The notes under the pieces are model-generated. The model did not search any database. It was given only the letters and a program-made list of their open reading frames with translations, and was not told the DNA's origin. A stretch of DNA of 38,369 bases, taken from contig JAJRXC010000064.1 of NCBI GenBank assembly GCA_024276495.1, forward strand, positions 1 through 38,369. Reading direction: 5' to 3'. Origin of the DNA: Actinomycetes bacterium (GTDB lineage: Bacteria; Actinomycetota; Acidimicrobiia; Acidimicrobiales; Aldehydirespiratoraceae). Shown piece after piece: positions 15,827 through 24,267 of this stretch (within the stretch, counting starts at the first letter, position 1; every line of letters starts with the position of its first letter). A program made the position numbers and the translations under genes.

Positions 15827-16548
15827 CCACCGCCGCTCCCCTCCTCGAGCTGCGCGGAGTGCGCGCCGGCTACGGCATCATCGACGTGCTCCACGGCGTC
15901 GACCTCGTGCTCCAGCCGGGCGAGGTGCTCGCCCTTCTCGGCCCCAACGGGGCGGGCAAGAGCACGACGCTCGCCGTGGCGAGCGGCCAGATCGAGCCGA
16001 GCTCCGGTCAGTTGCTGATCGGGGGCCGCGAGGTCAACGGCGCCCGACCCGATGCTCTCGCCCGCTCGGGTGTGTGTCTCGTTCCCGAGGGTCGGGGGAT
16101 CTTCCCGAACCTCACCGTGACCGAGAACCTCCGCATGATGACCTTCGCGGGAACGTCGTTGTCGGCCATCCAGGAGAAGGCCTACGAGCTCTTTCCCCGG
16201 CTCGAGGAACGACGGCGGCAGCTGGCCGGAACCCTCTCGGGGGGAGAGCAACAGATGCTGGCGATGGCTCGGGCGATGGCCACCGATCCGGCCCTGCTCA
16301 TGCTTGACGAGCTCTCGATGGGGCTGGCCCCGATCATCGTCGATGAGCTGTACAGCCAGGTGGCGACGCTGGCCCGTACCGGACTTTCGATTCTCATCGT
16401 CGAACAGTTCGCGAAGACGGTTTTGGGTGTCGCCGACACCGCGGCCATCATGCTGCACGGCCGGGTCACCCGCACCGGCCGCCCCGACGAGATCGCCGAA
16501 GAACTGACCGCTGCCTATCTGGGCATCGAATCCGGAGGACATCAATGA
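15823..16548 (+). CDS. livF: Branched-chain amino acid ABC transporter ATPase LivF
   Basis: 241 residues. Walker A is GPNGAGKST, signature LSGGEQQMLAMARAM, Walker B LLMLDELSMGL and H-loop VEQF, as in LivF, which has Gln where other ABC proteins have His. The typical LivF stretch PEGRGIFPNLTVTENL is present. The ATG at 15823 overlaps the livG stop; the same frame is open upstream but lies inside livG. It forms the asymmetric ATPase pair with LivG, and its stop is coupled by ATGA to the next gene with a GGAGGA ribosome site. Confidence 0.94.
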   Translation: MTTAAPLLELRGVRAGYGIIDVLHGVDLVLQPGEVLALLGPNGAGKSTTLAVASGQIEPSSGQLLIGGREVNGARPDALARSGVCLVPEGRGIFPNLTVTENLRMMTFAGTSLSAIQEKAYELFPRLEERRRQLAGTLSGGEQQMLAMARAMATDPALLMLDELSMGLAPIIVDELYSQVATLARTGLSILIVEQFAKTVLGVADTAAIMLHGRVTRTGRPDEIAEELTAAYLGIESGGHQ

Positions 16549-16922
16549 CCGAGGAACGCCCGGGCGACGAAAGCCCACGGTTGCAAGAGTTCCAGACCCA
16601 AGTCGAGGATCTGCGGCTGAGCGGAGGGCGGGCCAACCCAGAGCGCGCCGCCGTCCGGCTCGCGCTGGTGCTCTTCGTCGTCGCGGTGGTGATCGAGATC
16701 GTCGCGTTCAACGGGTCGAGCAGCGCGTCGGATTCCCGCGACCAGACCGATTTCGTCATCCTCGCCCTCCTCGGCGTCGTCGTCGCGCTCGGCGCGGTCG
16801 GCTTGTTCATACGGGCTTCGCTCACCCGCTACTTCCGCTACTGGCTGGTTCGGCTCGTCTACGAGGACCGGGCCAACACCGACCGCCTGATCGACGCGTT
16901 GCGGCCCGGCCGGGAGAAGTGA
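16545..16922 (+). CDS. Small two-TM membrane protein coupled to the Liv operon
   Basis: 125 residues. The first 35 or so are charged and cytosolic-looking. TM1 is about residues 40-57 (LALVLFVVAVVIEIVAF), a Ser/Asp-rich loop follows, TM2 is about 70-92 (FVILALLGVVVALGAVGLF), then a basic/aromatic tail (RYFRYWLVRLVYEDR). It has a strong GGAGGA site and overlaps livF by ATGA, so its output is tied to the transporter. I do not recognise the family. A role as transporter accessory or stabiliser is inference from position only. Confidence 0.75.
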   Translation: MTEERPGDESPRLQEFQTQVEDLRLSGGRANPERAAVRLALVLFVVAVVIEIVAFNGSSSASDSRDQTDFVILALLGVVVALGAVGLFIRASLTRYFRYWLVRLVYEDRANTDRLIDALRPGREK

Positions 16923-16923
16923 C

Positions 16924-17784
16924 ATGCCCGTCCCCGACGGCATCGGCGCCATCGACTGCATGATCTCGTTCCCGGCCTCGGACTTCAGCCAGTACGACTT
17001 CATCCGCCGTCAGCTGAAGGACGCCGAGTCGACCGACTTCGAGTTTCCCGTCGAGTACATGTTCAAGGGGGTGCCCAAGGAGCTCTACGGTTCCGACGAC
17101 CCGATCGCGCTGACCCTCGGCGAGATGGACCGTTTCGGCATCGACAAGGGCCTCATCGGCTGCGAGGGCGAGGTGTCGATCAAGGCGTTGACCGACCATC
17201 CGGATCGGTTCATCGCCCAGAGCAATGTCGACCCCAACGACGTGGTCGGTGCGGTCCGCAAGATCCGCCGCGAACACGACGAGTTCGGCACCCGCGCGGT
17301 CGGTGCGTTCCCGGCGGGCTGTGTTCCCCAGGTCGACATCGACGACCCGAAGTTCTATCCGGTCTACGCGACGTGTTGTGAGCTCGACCTGCCCATCTTC
17401 GTGTGTGCCGGCGTGCCCGGGCCCCGACTCCCGATGTCGTGCCAACACGTCGAACGCATCGATCAGGTGATGTACGACTTCCCCGAGCTCACCTTCGTCA
17501 CCCGCCACGGATGTGAGCCGTGGGAGGACCTCGCGGTGAAGTTGATGCTCAAATGGCCGGGCCTGCACTACTCCACCTCGGCGTTCGCGCCAAAGCACTA
17601 CCCCAGGGCGATCATCGACTATGCCAACACGCGCGGGGCCGACAAGATCATCTACGCCGGCTACTTCCCGATGGGGCTCTCGCTTGAACGGATCATGACC
17701 GAGATGGACGATGTGCCGTTTCGCGACCACGTGTGGGAACCGTTCCTGCGAGGCAACGCGGCCCGGCTCCTCAAACTCGACTGA
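16924..17784 (+). CDS. Amidohydrolase-2-like protein lacking standard metal ligands
   Basis: 286 residues with the TIM-barrel layout of the amidohydrolase-2 family: EMDRFGIDKGLIG, HPDRFIAQSNVDP, VGAFPAG, LDLPIFVCAGVPGP, FPELTFVTRHGCEPW and a closing FLRGNAARLLKLD. The N-terminal HxH metal motif is replaced by DCMI (residues 11-14), and the late Asp of the usual GSDYP is absent (IYAGYFP). The His in TRHG is kept. So it may be metal-free or use another chemistry; decarboxylase or lactonase activity should not be assumed. The GGGAGAAG site before ATG 16924 is good, and the gene starts one base after the previous stop, so it belongs to the Liv operon and may process the imported compound (inference). 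Confidence 0.82.
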   Translation: MPVPDGIGAIDCMISFPASDFSQYDFIRRQLKDAESTDFEFPVEYMFKGVPKELYGSDDPIALTLGEMDRFGIDKGLIGCEGEVSIKALTDHPDRFIAQSNVDPNDVVGAVRKIRREHDEFGTRAVGAFPAGCVPQVDIDDPKFYPVYATCCELDLPIFVCAGVPGPRLPMSCQHVERIDQVMYDFPELTFVTRHGCEPWEDLAVKLMLKWPGLHYSTSAFAPKHYPRAIIDYANTRGADKIIYAGYFPMGLSLERIMTEMDDVPFRDHVWEPFLRGNAARLLKLD

Positions 17785-17807
17785 CCCACCCCCGCAAACA
17801 AGAACGT

Positions 17808-17839
17808 GACACTCCCGGGGTGAGCGCCCCGGGAGTGTC
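17808..17839. terminator. 13-bp perfect hairpin between convergent operons
   Basis: GACACTCCCGGGG, six-base loop, CCCCGGGAGTGTC, 24 bp after the amidohydrolase stop and 82 bp before the stop of the convergent acyl-CoA synthetase. It is very GC-rich and has no T-run, as is common for actinobacterial terminators. Being symmetric it can act in both directions. Confidence 0.7.
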
Positions 17840-17921
17840 GACGTCGCGAACACACCTCGCCGACAGGTTGGTTCGGTGCGCTCCACGTTCCGATCGGACC
17901 GAAACCGGCCGATGTGAGGGT

Positions 17922-19484
17922 TCAGATCGTGCGGCCGGCGTCGGCCCAGTACTCGTCTTTGAGCAACCGCTTGTAGAGCTTGCCGGTCGGATGCCGGGGG
18001 AGCTCTTCGCGGAAATCGAACGTGCGCGGGCATTTCACATCGGCGAGGTGCTCGCGGCAGTAGGCGACCAGCTCCCGTTCGAGGGCTCTCGCCGCCTCGT
18101 CGTCGGCCGGCATCTCGACGGGCTGCACGACCCCCTTGACCTCCTCACCGAAGTCGTCGTTGGGCACGCCGATCACCGCCACGTCGACGACCTTCGGATG
18201 CATCGTCAGAAGGTTCTCGGCCTCCTGCGGGTAGACGTTCACCCCGCCGGTGATGATCATGTAGGCCTTGCGATCGGTGAGGTAGAGGAAGCCGTCCTCG
18301 TCGACCTTGCCGACATCGCCGAGCGTCGACCAACCGTTTGCCATCCGGGAATCGGCGGTCTTCTCGGCATCGCCGTGGTACTCGAACTCCGAGCCCCCCT
18401 CGAAGTAGATGGTGCCTTCCTCACCGACCGCCACCTCTTCACCGTCGTCGCCGACGATGTGGATCGTGCCGAGAATGGCCGAACCGACGGTGCCGGGATG
18501 GGCCAACCACTGCTCGCTGTTGCAGTAGACGAACCCGTTGCCCTCGGTCCCCGCGTAGTACTCGTGGATGACCGGACCCCACCAGTCGATCATGGCCCGC
18601 TTCACCTCGACCGGGCACGGAGCGGCGGCATGGATGCAGGCCTGCAGCGACGACACGTCGTATCTCGTCCGGGTTTCCTCGGGCAGCTTCAACATTCGCA
18701 CGAACATCGTCGGGACGACCTGCGAGGCGGTGATCTCGTACTTCTCGATCAGCCGCAGATAGTCCTCGGGATCGAACCGTTCCATCACGATGACGGTGCC
18801 ACCGCCGACGTGGATCCCCATGCAGAACCGCAGCGGCGCCGCGTGGTACAGCGGCGCGGGCGACAGATACCGCGAGTCCTCACCGAACCCGAACAACATC
18901 GCCCCGAGGGCGCCGACCCCCGACACCGACTCCTCGAGCGGCTGCGGCTCGATCTTGGGCAGAACCCCCTTGGGGCGGCCGGTGGTGCCGGAGCTGTAGA
19001 GCATGTCGGTCCCCGCGATCCGGCCGGGAAGCGGCGCCGCCGACGCCTGCTCGATCGCCGCCTCGTAGCTGTCGTAGCCGTCGATCGTCGAGTCGACCAT
19101 CAATCGCATCTCGACCGCCGGCATCTGATCGCGCAGCTCGGCCGCCTGATCGGCCTTGTGGGGCGACGTGATGAACGCCCGGGCCCCACAGTTCTCGATG
19201 ATGTACGCCATCTCCTCGGTGGTGAGACGGCTGCTCATCGCCGTGTAGATCAGCCCCGCGTAGTGGGCGCCCCAGCAGATCGCGAGGAAGCGGGGATGGT
19301 TCTCCATGCAGAACGCGATGTGATCGCCGGGTTCGAGCCCCATGTCTCGAAACACGTGGGAGAGCCGGTTGGCCTCGTCGTCGAGCTCCGCGTAGGTCGT
19401 GATGTCGCCCGTGCTCGCCTGGATGATGGCGGGATGATCGGGGCGGTTGGCGGCGTGGGCTCCGGGGTACAACGGGTCCTCCAT
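17922..19484 (-). CDS. Acyl-CoA synthetase (AMP-forming, FadD-like)
   Basis: ANL-superfamily ligase that activates a carboxylate to its AMP ester and then to the CoA thioester. 520 residues, full length. Motifs: the P-loop-like YSSGTTGRPKGV, EYYAGTEGNG (A5, adenine/AMP), STLGDVGKVDEDGFLYLTDR (hinge Asp and Arg) and PTGKLYKRLLKD with the adenylation Lys. The actinobacterial FadD look suggests fatty, aromatic or steroid-derived acids, but the substrate is not readable. The ATG at 19484 fits the family start. The gene is convergent with the Liv operon across the hairpin and lies 72 bp downstream of the SDR on the same strand, so co-transcription is possible. Confidence 0.93.
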   Translation of the reverse strand: MEDPLYPGAHAANRPDHPAIIQASTGDITTYAELDDEANRLSHVFRDMGLEPGDHIAFCMENHPRFLAICWGAHYAGLIYTAMSSRLTTEEMAYIIENCGARAFITSPHKADQAAELRDQMPAVEMRLMVDSTIDGYDSYEAAIEQASAAPLPGRIAGTDMLYSSGTTGRPKGVLPKIEPQPLEESVSGVGALGAMLFGFGEDSRYLSPAPLYHAAPLRFCMGIHVGGGTVIVMERFDPEDYLRLIEKYEITASQVVPTMFVRMLKLPEETRTRYDVSSLQACIHAAAPCPVEVKRAMIDWWGPVIHEYYAGTEGNGFVYCNSEQWLAHPGTVGSAILGTIHIVGDDGEEVAVGEEGTIYFEGGSEFEYHGDAEKTADSRMANGWSTLGDVGKVDEDGFLYLTDRKAYMIITGGVNVYPQEAENLLTMHPKVVDVAVIGVPNDDFGEEVKGVVQPVEMPADDEAARALERELVAYCREHLADVKCPRTFDFREELPRHPTGKLYKRLLKDEYWADAGRTI

Positions 19485-19556
19485 TGGGATCGACCCCGAG
19501 AAACTAGCAACCCGCGGCGTCGGCCAACAGTGTCGGGAACCGAACCCTCCGGGCGG

Positions 19557-20351
19557 TCACAGCGTGAAACCGCCGTCGACATCGAGATGGACTCCGGTGA
19601 TGAAACGGGATCTCGGTGAGGCCAGGAAGCAGACGGCTTCGGCGATGTCGGACGCCGAACCGAAGCGACGCAACGGGATGTTGGCGCGAGCGGCGTCGAG
19701 CGCTCGCTCGTCGAGATCTCCTGATGCCATGAGCCGCTCGGCCATCCCATCGGTGAGCATGCCCGGCCCGACGGTGTTGGCCCGAACCCCGAATCGACCC
19801 TCTTCGGCGGCCAAGCCTCGGATCGCCGCTTCGACCGCGGCCTTCGGAATCGACGACAGCCCGTCACGCACCGGGAAACGCCGGGTCGCCGCGGTGGTGA
19901 CCGCGACGATGCTGCCCTCGCTGTCGCGAAGATGCGGAATCGACGGCTGGGCCACCGCGAAGAAGCCGGCCGCGTCGACATCGAGCTGCCATCTGACCTC
20001 GCCGGGGTCGACCGTGCTGAGGTGCTTTTGGGGCACGTGGGGGCCGGCCGCGTAGACGAGGGTGTGGATGCCGCCGGCGGCCTCGGCGATCGCGTCGACC
20101 GAGGCCCTGGCCTGCTCGTGGTCGGCCAGGTCGAGCCCGACGGTCCAGGCCCGTTGTCCCCAGTCGCCGATGTCCGCGGCGAGCGCCTGGGCCGCGGCCT
20201 CGTTGCCCCGGTAGGTGAGCGCGACATCACTGCCCCGCACGGCGAGCTCGCGACAGATCGCGGCCCCGAGGCCGCCGCTGCCCCCGACCACGAACGCGGT
20301 TCCCGGCCGGTCCCCGAAGTCGGCGGTGAGGTCGGTCCCGTGTTCAGTCAC
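19557..20351 (-). CDS. SDR-family protein with altered catalytic residues
   Basis: 264 residues, classical short-chain dehydrogenase size. The cofactor motif is intact (VVGGSGGLGAAI), and LDLADHEQ, YAAGP (in place of NNAG), NTVGPGML and the C-terminal TGVHLDVDGGFTL are in the right order. The active site is not standard: the YxxxK motif reads SSIPK, giving Ser at about residue 166 and Lys at 170, and the upstream catalytic Ser region is VAVTTAATRR. A normal oxidoreduction mechanism is therefore doubtful; some ER-type and divergent SDRs also lack Tyr. The start is GTG at 20351, with CACGCT six bases before it, resembling the local leaderless pattern. It is divergent from the LLM gene with a 77-bp gap. 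Confidence 0.85.
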   Translation of the reverse strand: MTEHGTDLTADFGDRPGTAFVVGGSGGLGAAICRELAVRGSDVALTYRGNEAAAQALAADIGDWGQRAWTVGLDLADHEQARASVDAIAEAAGGIHTLVYAAGPHVPQKHLSTVDPGEVRWQLDVDAAGFFAVAQPSIPHLRDSEGSIVAVTTAATRRFPVRDGLSSIPKAAVEAAIRGLAAEEGRFGVRANTVGPGMLTDGMAERLMASGDLDERALDAARANIPLRRFGSASDIAEAVCFLASPRSRFITGVHLDVDGGFTL

Positions 20352-20416
20352 CCCGCCAGCGTGGCGCGTCTCGAGGCGTGGGGCCAACCTCCCGCTCGTG
20401 GGGGACGGTGGGTCGC

Positions 20417-20422
20417 TACAGT
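20417..20422 (+). promoter_or_regulatory. -10 element of the LLM gene (TACAGT, leaderless)
   Basis: TACAGT followed by six bases and the ATG at 20429, with no ribosome site between. It matches the recurring pattern in this window. Confidence 0.5.
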
Positions 20423-20428
20423 CCCGCC

Positions 20429-21334
20429 ATGCGCCTCGGTGTCTCATTGTCCTCCACCCACCTCGTCGACGACCCCACCGAAGGTGCCCGTCGGATCATC
20501 GAGCGGGCCCGGGTCGCCCGTGACGTCGGCCTCGACTCGTTGAGTCTCGGTGACCACCACGCCACCCCGTGCCCCTACTACCAGGGCGTGCCCATGCTCG
20601 GCCGCCTCACCGCCGAATGGGATCCGGACCGTCCGCTCGGATGCCTGTTCCTGCTCCCGTTGTGGAACCCGGTGCTCGTCGCCGAACACGTCGGCACCCT
20701 CGCCGCGATCCATTCGGGCCCCTTCGTGGTCCAGACCGGCATCGGGGCCGGGGCCGAGCAGTTCGCGGCGATGGGGGCCGACATCGGCACCCGGGGCGCG
20801 ACGCTCGACGAGTCGATCCGGGTGATCAAGGCGCTGCTGGCCGGCGACACGGTCGACAGCGAGCGATTCGGGTTCACCGGCGCCCGGATCAGCCCCCGTC
20901 CTCCGTCGCCGGTCGAGTGGTGGATCGGTGCCGGCGCGGCCGGCCCGTTGCGGCGGGCTGCCCGAGAGGGCGACGCCTGGTACGGCGGCCCTCAGGTCGT
21001 GCCGTCGAACGCACCCGGGATGCTGGAGACGTATCGCGGCGAAGCCGAACGGCTCGGCCGGCCGAGCCGGGCCATCGTCCGCAAGGACATCGTCATCTTG
21101 CGCGACGGCGCCCGGGCCGTGGAGATCGGCGACGAGCTCGTCGCGAAGGGCTATCGCGGCATGTCGCGCGAGGCGCTCGTCTACGGCGGGGTCGACGAAG
21201 TGATCGACCAGCTCGTGCCGTTTCGGGAGCTGGGTTTCGACGATGTGATCGTGCGTTGCATGGCGATCGACCAGGCCGAGGCGCTGGAGTCGTTGGAGTT
21301 GTGCGGCGAGGTCAGGGCCGCGCTGCTCGGCTGA
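20429..21334 (+). CDS. LLM-class (luciferase-like, probably F420-dependent) oxidoreductase
   Basis: 301 residues with the bacterial luciferase-like TIM barrel: LGVSLSSTHLVDDPTEGARR at the start, VGLDSLSLGDHHA (the GxDh motif), WNPVLVAEHVGTLAAIHSGPF, TGIGAGAEQFAAMG, and RGATLDESIRVIKALLAG before WWIGAGAAGPLRRAAREGDAW. In actinobacteria this family mostly uses F420, some members FMN; the cofactor is not proven. The ATG at 20429 is favoured by the TACAGT six bases upstream. The last 23 bp overlap the convergent acetyltransferase. Confidence 0.9.
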   Translation: MRLGVSLSSTHLVDDPTEGARRIIERARVARDVGLDSLSLGDHHATPCPYYQGVPMLGRLTAEWDPDRPLGCLFLLPLWNPVLVAEHVGTLAAIHSGPFVVQTGIGAGAEQFAAMGADIGTRGATLDESIRVIKALLAGDTVDSERFGFTGARISPRPPSPVEWWIGAGAAGPLRRAAREGDAWYGGPQVVPSNAPGMLETYRGEAERLGRPSRAIVRKDIVILRDGARAVEIGDELVAKGYRGMSREALVYGGVDEVIDQLVPFRELGFDDVIVRCMAIDQAEALESLELCGEVRAALLG

Positions 21335-21872
21335 GCTGCCACACCACGTTGATGCCGGCCTGGCGGGGGTCGCCGGGCTCGACGGCGTCGCGCGCCGTCT
21401 CGACGAAGCCGAGCTTCTCGGGCACACGAGCGCTCGCGTGGTTGGCGGCATCGTGGTGAATCTCGACGATCTCGATGCCGTCGAGGGCCAGGGCGGCGCG
21501 GGTCAACAGGGCAGCGGCGGCCGTGGCCACTCCGGCACCGGTGCGGTCGGAACGGACCCAGTAGCCGATCTCCAGCTTCCCTGGCCCCTGTCGGGCCATG
21601 AGGGCGCAGTTGCCGATGACCTCGCCCGTGAACGGATCGAGCATCGTGAAGCCGAACTCCTCGCCGTTCTCCCAGGCCTCCTTTCGAGAGGACAGATGCT
21701 CCCGGGTCGCGTCGCGTGGTTGGGGCTCCTCGTCGATCCAGTCCATCCAGGGCTGGAGCTCGACATGGCTGGTCTCGATCGCGGCCTGCAGCCCGTCGAG
21801 ATGGTCCGGGGTCGCCCGAACGAGCACGACGATCTCGTCTCGGAGGAGTTCGGGTGGACGAGCCGCGATCAC
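21312..21872 (-). CDS. GNAT N-acetyltransferase (RimJ/RimL type)
   Basis: 186 residues. Acetyl-CoA pyrophosphate loop: RSDRTGAGVATAAAALLTRAAL (R/QxxGxG/A). IGNCALMARQGPGKLEIGYWV is the core beta-sheet, and HHDAANHASARVPEKLGFVE is the conserved C-terminal motif with N..S..v.EKLGF. The W-M-x-W stretch near residue 40 (ELQPWMDWIDEEPQPRD) is typical of RimL-like members. The substrate may be a protein N-terminus or a small amine. The start is GTG at 21872 with GAGAAT six bases upstream. It is likely co-oriented with, but 77 bp from, the molybdopterin gene. Confidence 0.88.
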   Translation of the reverse strand: MIAARPPELLRDEIVVLVRATPDHLDGLQAAIETSHVELQPWMDWIDEEPQPRDATREHLSSRKEAWENGEEFGFTMLDPFTGEVIGNCALMARQGPGKLEIGYWVRSDRTGAGVATAAAALLTRAALALDGIEIVEIHHDAANHASARVPEKLGFVETARDAVEPGDPRQAGINVVWQLSRAARP

Positions 21873-21949
21873 CCGATGATTCTCGGGCGTTGGTCCACCG
21901 GCGGCAAACCAGTTCTTTCGTTCCCGTGCCCGACGACCAGGCGACCGGG

Positions 21950-24202
21950 TCAGGCGGGGGCGACTTCGACGGGAATGCCGTTGAGCACCGCGTTGCCCGA
22001 CAGCGGATCGATGATCGCGGGATCGGTGAGCACATTGCTGTTGACGCCGGCATGTTCGGCCGCGACACGCATCCGGATGCCGGGCAGATCGTGCCCCCAC
22101 CCGTGGGGCAGGCTGACGACGCCGGGCCGCACCGAATCGGTCACCTCGACGGGGGCGACGACCGCACCGACCCGAGAGCTGATCCTGGCCGCCGCGCCAT
22201 CGGTCAGCCCCCGGTCGGCGGCGTCGTCGGGATGGAGCTGCAGGGTGCATCGGGGCTTGCCCTTCACCAAGATGGGGAGGTTGTGCATCCACGAGTTGTT
22301 CGACTTCAGGTGGCGGCGGCCGACCAGCAGCAGCCGGTCGTCGGCCCCCCACTCGGCGACCCGCTCCGCGAGCCGCGACAGCTCCTCGGCGAACGGCCCG
22401 GCAAAGAGATCGATGCGACCGCCGGGCGTACGCAAGAGCGCGGGCAGGCGGGGCTCGAGCGCGCCGAAGTCGATGCCGTGGGGGTTCTCGCGCAGCTTGG
22501 CCAGCGACAGCCCGTCGGGGACCGAACCGAAGCCGTCGCCTCGCACACCGGTGCGCAACATGGCGTCGAGCACCCGCTCGCTTCCGGTGTCGCCGTCGAC
22601 CATCGAAACCAGCTCGTCGAGGTCCCGGCCCGCAACCGGCGACTCGGGGGTCTCGATCTCCGCTTGGAGCAGGCCGGCGACGACCTGGTCGTGGAGATCG
22701 TTTGGGTCGGCCTCCGGTCCGAAACCGAGGGCGATCAGCGCCAGCGACGCGAGGATGTCCTCCTCTGTCGGCGCGTCGTTCTCGAAGACGGTCGGCGAGA
22801 AGTTGGCGACGTTGCGCACGCTCAAGCCGGTGAACGCCATGTCGTAGTGGCTCTTTTCGAGCGACCCGGGCGGGGGCAGGATCACCGAGGCGTGGCGGGT
22901 CGTCTCGTTGAGATAGATGTCGACCGCGACCATCGCGTCGAGCGCGGCGAAAGCTTCGTCCATCCGCGCGCCGTCGGGGCAGGAGAGCACCGGGTTGCCG
23001 GCGACGGTGAAGATCATTCTCAACTGACCCTCACCCGGCTCGAGGATCTCGTCGGGCAGGTCGGCGACGGGGAACTCACCTTGCACCTCGGGGCGACCGT
23101 TGACCCGGCTCGTCCAGCGACCGACCCGGAACGGACGGCCGGGCTTCTCGCCGCGCACCCGGGTGTGGGCCGCTTCGGGGAACATCGTGCCGCCGGGCGA
23201 GTCGAGGTTTCCCGACAGGATCGCGATCACGTCGAGCAGCCAGGTCGTCAACGTGCCGAACTCGACGGCGCAGGTGCCGATGCGGCCGTAGACGGCGGCC
23301 CGCTCGGCCGCGGCGATCTCGTCGGCCAGGGCGACGATGGCCGATTCGTCGATGCCGGTCGCCGGGGCGGCCATCTCGACGGTGAACGGGGCGAGCGCGG
23401 CCTCGATGCTCTCGAGGCCGTCGATGAGGTCGGCGACATGGCCGGTGCCGCGGTGTCCACCCTCGAGCAGCAGCCGGGCGATCGCCGCGAGGAGCACCGC
23501 GTCGGTGCCGGGCGTGATCGCGAGATGGAGGTCTGCCTGTTCGGCCGTTCGGGACCGGCGGGGATCGATCACGACGACCCGACCGCCCCGCTCCTGCACG
23601 GCCTCGATCCGACCCGGAAAGTCGGGCGCGGTGCAGATGCTCCCGTTGGACGCGTAGGGATTGGCGCCGAGGCAGACAAAAAGATCAGTGCGATCGATGT
23701 CGGGCACCGGCATCGATCCGCCGCTGCCGTAGAGGTAGCCGGACGTGACATGGCGGGGCATCTGATCGACGGTGCTGGCGGAGAACACCGCGCCGCCACC
23801 GAGCGCCTTCATGAGGTGGCGGGTGTGGGTCGCGGCGCCGAGCACATGGGCGCCCGGGTTGCCGAGGTACATCCCGACCGCGGCGTTGCCGTGCGTCTCC
23901 CGCACGGCCCGCAACTGCTCATCGACCACCCGGTAGGCCTCGTCCCAACCGACCTCCTCGAAGACCGGCGCGCCGGCGTCGTCGAACCCTCGCCGCACCA
24001 ACGGGGCCCGCAGCCGATCGGGATCCTCGTGGAGTTGCTTGAGCGTCGATCCCTTCGGGCAGATGAAGCCGTGGGAGAACACGTCGGCCATGTCGCCGCG
24101 GATGCGCGTGACGGCGTCGTCGACGATCTCGATCTGCAGCCCGCAGGTGGCCTCGCAGAGCGGGCAGGTGCGAAAGACGGTGCGGTCGGCGGTATCGGTC
24201 AT
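21950..24202 (-). CDS. Molybdopterin-dependent oxidoreductase
   Basis: DMSO-reductase/formate-dehydrogenase superfamily, 750 residues. The N-terminus carries a [4Fe-4S] site: C13, C16, C20 and C48 in CPLCEATC and FICPKG. The following Lys matches the family's electron-transfer residue. Then come VGWDEAYRVVDEQL, LGANPYASNGS, VVIDPRRSRTAEQADLHLAI (pterin binding) and a C-terminal Mo-binding domain with LQLHPDDAADRGL, VSLPHGWGH and DPAIIDPLSGNAVLNGIPVEV. No twin-arginine signal is present, so it is cytosolic. The metal ligand residue could not be assigned. No electron-transfer or membrane subunit is adjacent, so its partner is unknown; catabolic roles of such stand-alone proteins are undefined. 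CACGAT lies six bases before the ATG at 24202. Confidence 0.92.
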   Translation of the reverse strand: MTDTADRTVFRTCPLCEATCGLQIEIVDDAVTRIRGDMADVFSHGFICPKGSTLKQLHEDPDRLRAPLVRRGFDDAGAPVFEEVGWDEAYRVVDEQLRAVRETHGNAAVGMYLGNPGAHVLGAATHTRHLMKALGGGAVFSASTVDQMPRHVTSGYLYGSGGSMPVPDIDRTDLFVCLGANPYASNGSICTAPDFPGRIEAVQERGGRVVVIDPRRSRTAEQADLHLAITPGTDAVLLAAIARLLLEGGHRGTGHVADLIDGLESIEAALAPFTVEMAAPATGIDESAIVALADEIAAAERAAVYGRIGTCAVEFGTLTTWLLDVIAILSGNLDSPGGTMFPEAAHTRVRGEKPGRPFRVGRWTSRVNGRPEVQGEFPVADLPDEILEPGEGQLRMIFTVAGNPVLSCPDGARMDEAFAALDAMVAVDIYLNETTRHASVILPPPGSLEKSHYDMAFTGLSVRNVANFSPTVFENDAPTEEDILASLALIALGFGPEADPNDLHDQVVAGLLQAEIETPESPVAGRDLDELVSMVDGDTGSERVLDAMLRTGVRGDGFGSVPDGLSLAKLRENPHGIDFGALEPRLPALLRTPGGRIDLFAGPFAEELSRLAERVAEWGADDRLLLVGRRHLKSNNSWMHNLPILVKGKPRCTLQLHPDDAADRGLTDGAAARISSRVGAVVAPVEVTDSVRPGVVSLPHGWGHDLPGIRMRVAAEHAGVNSNVLTDPAIIDPLSGNAVLNGIPVEVAPA

Positions 24203-24267
24203 CTCGCCATCGTGGCACGTCACCGGGGGCAACGGCGAAGAGGCCGTGATCGGTCGACCGGACGCGT

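Noticed and set aside
17922-20351. A single operon of SDR and acyl-CoA synthetase with a defined pathway
   Set aside because: The 72-bp gap allows but does not show co-transcription, and the SDR active site is abnormal, so no pathway is claimed.
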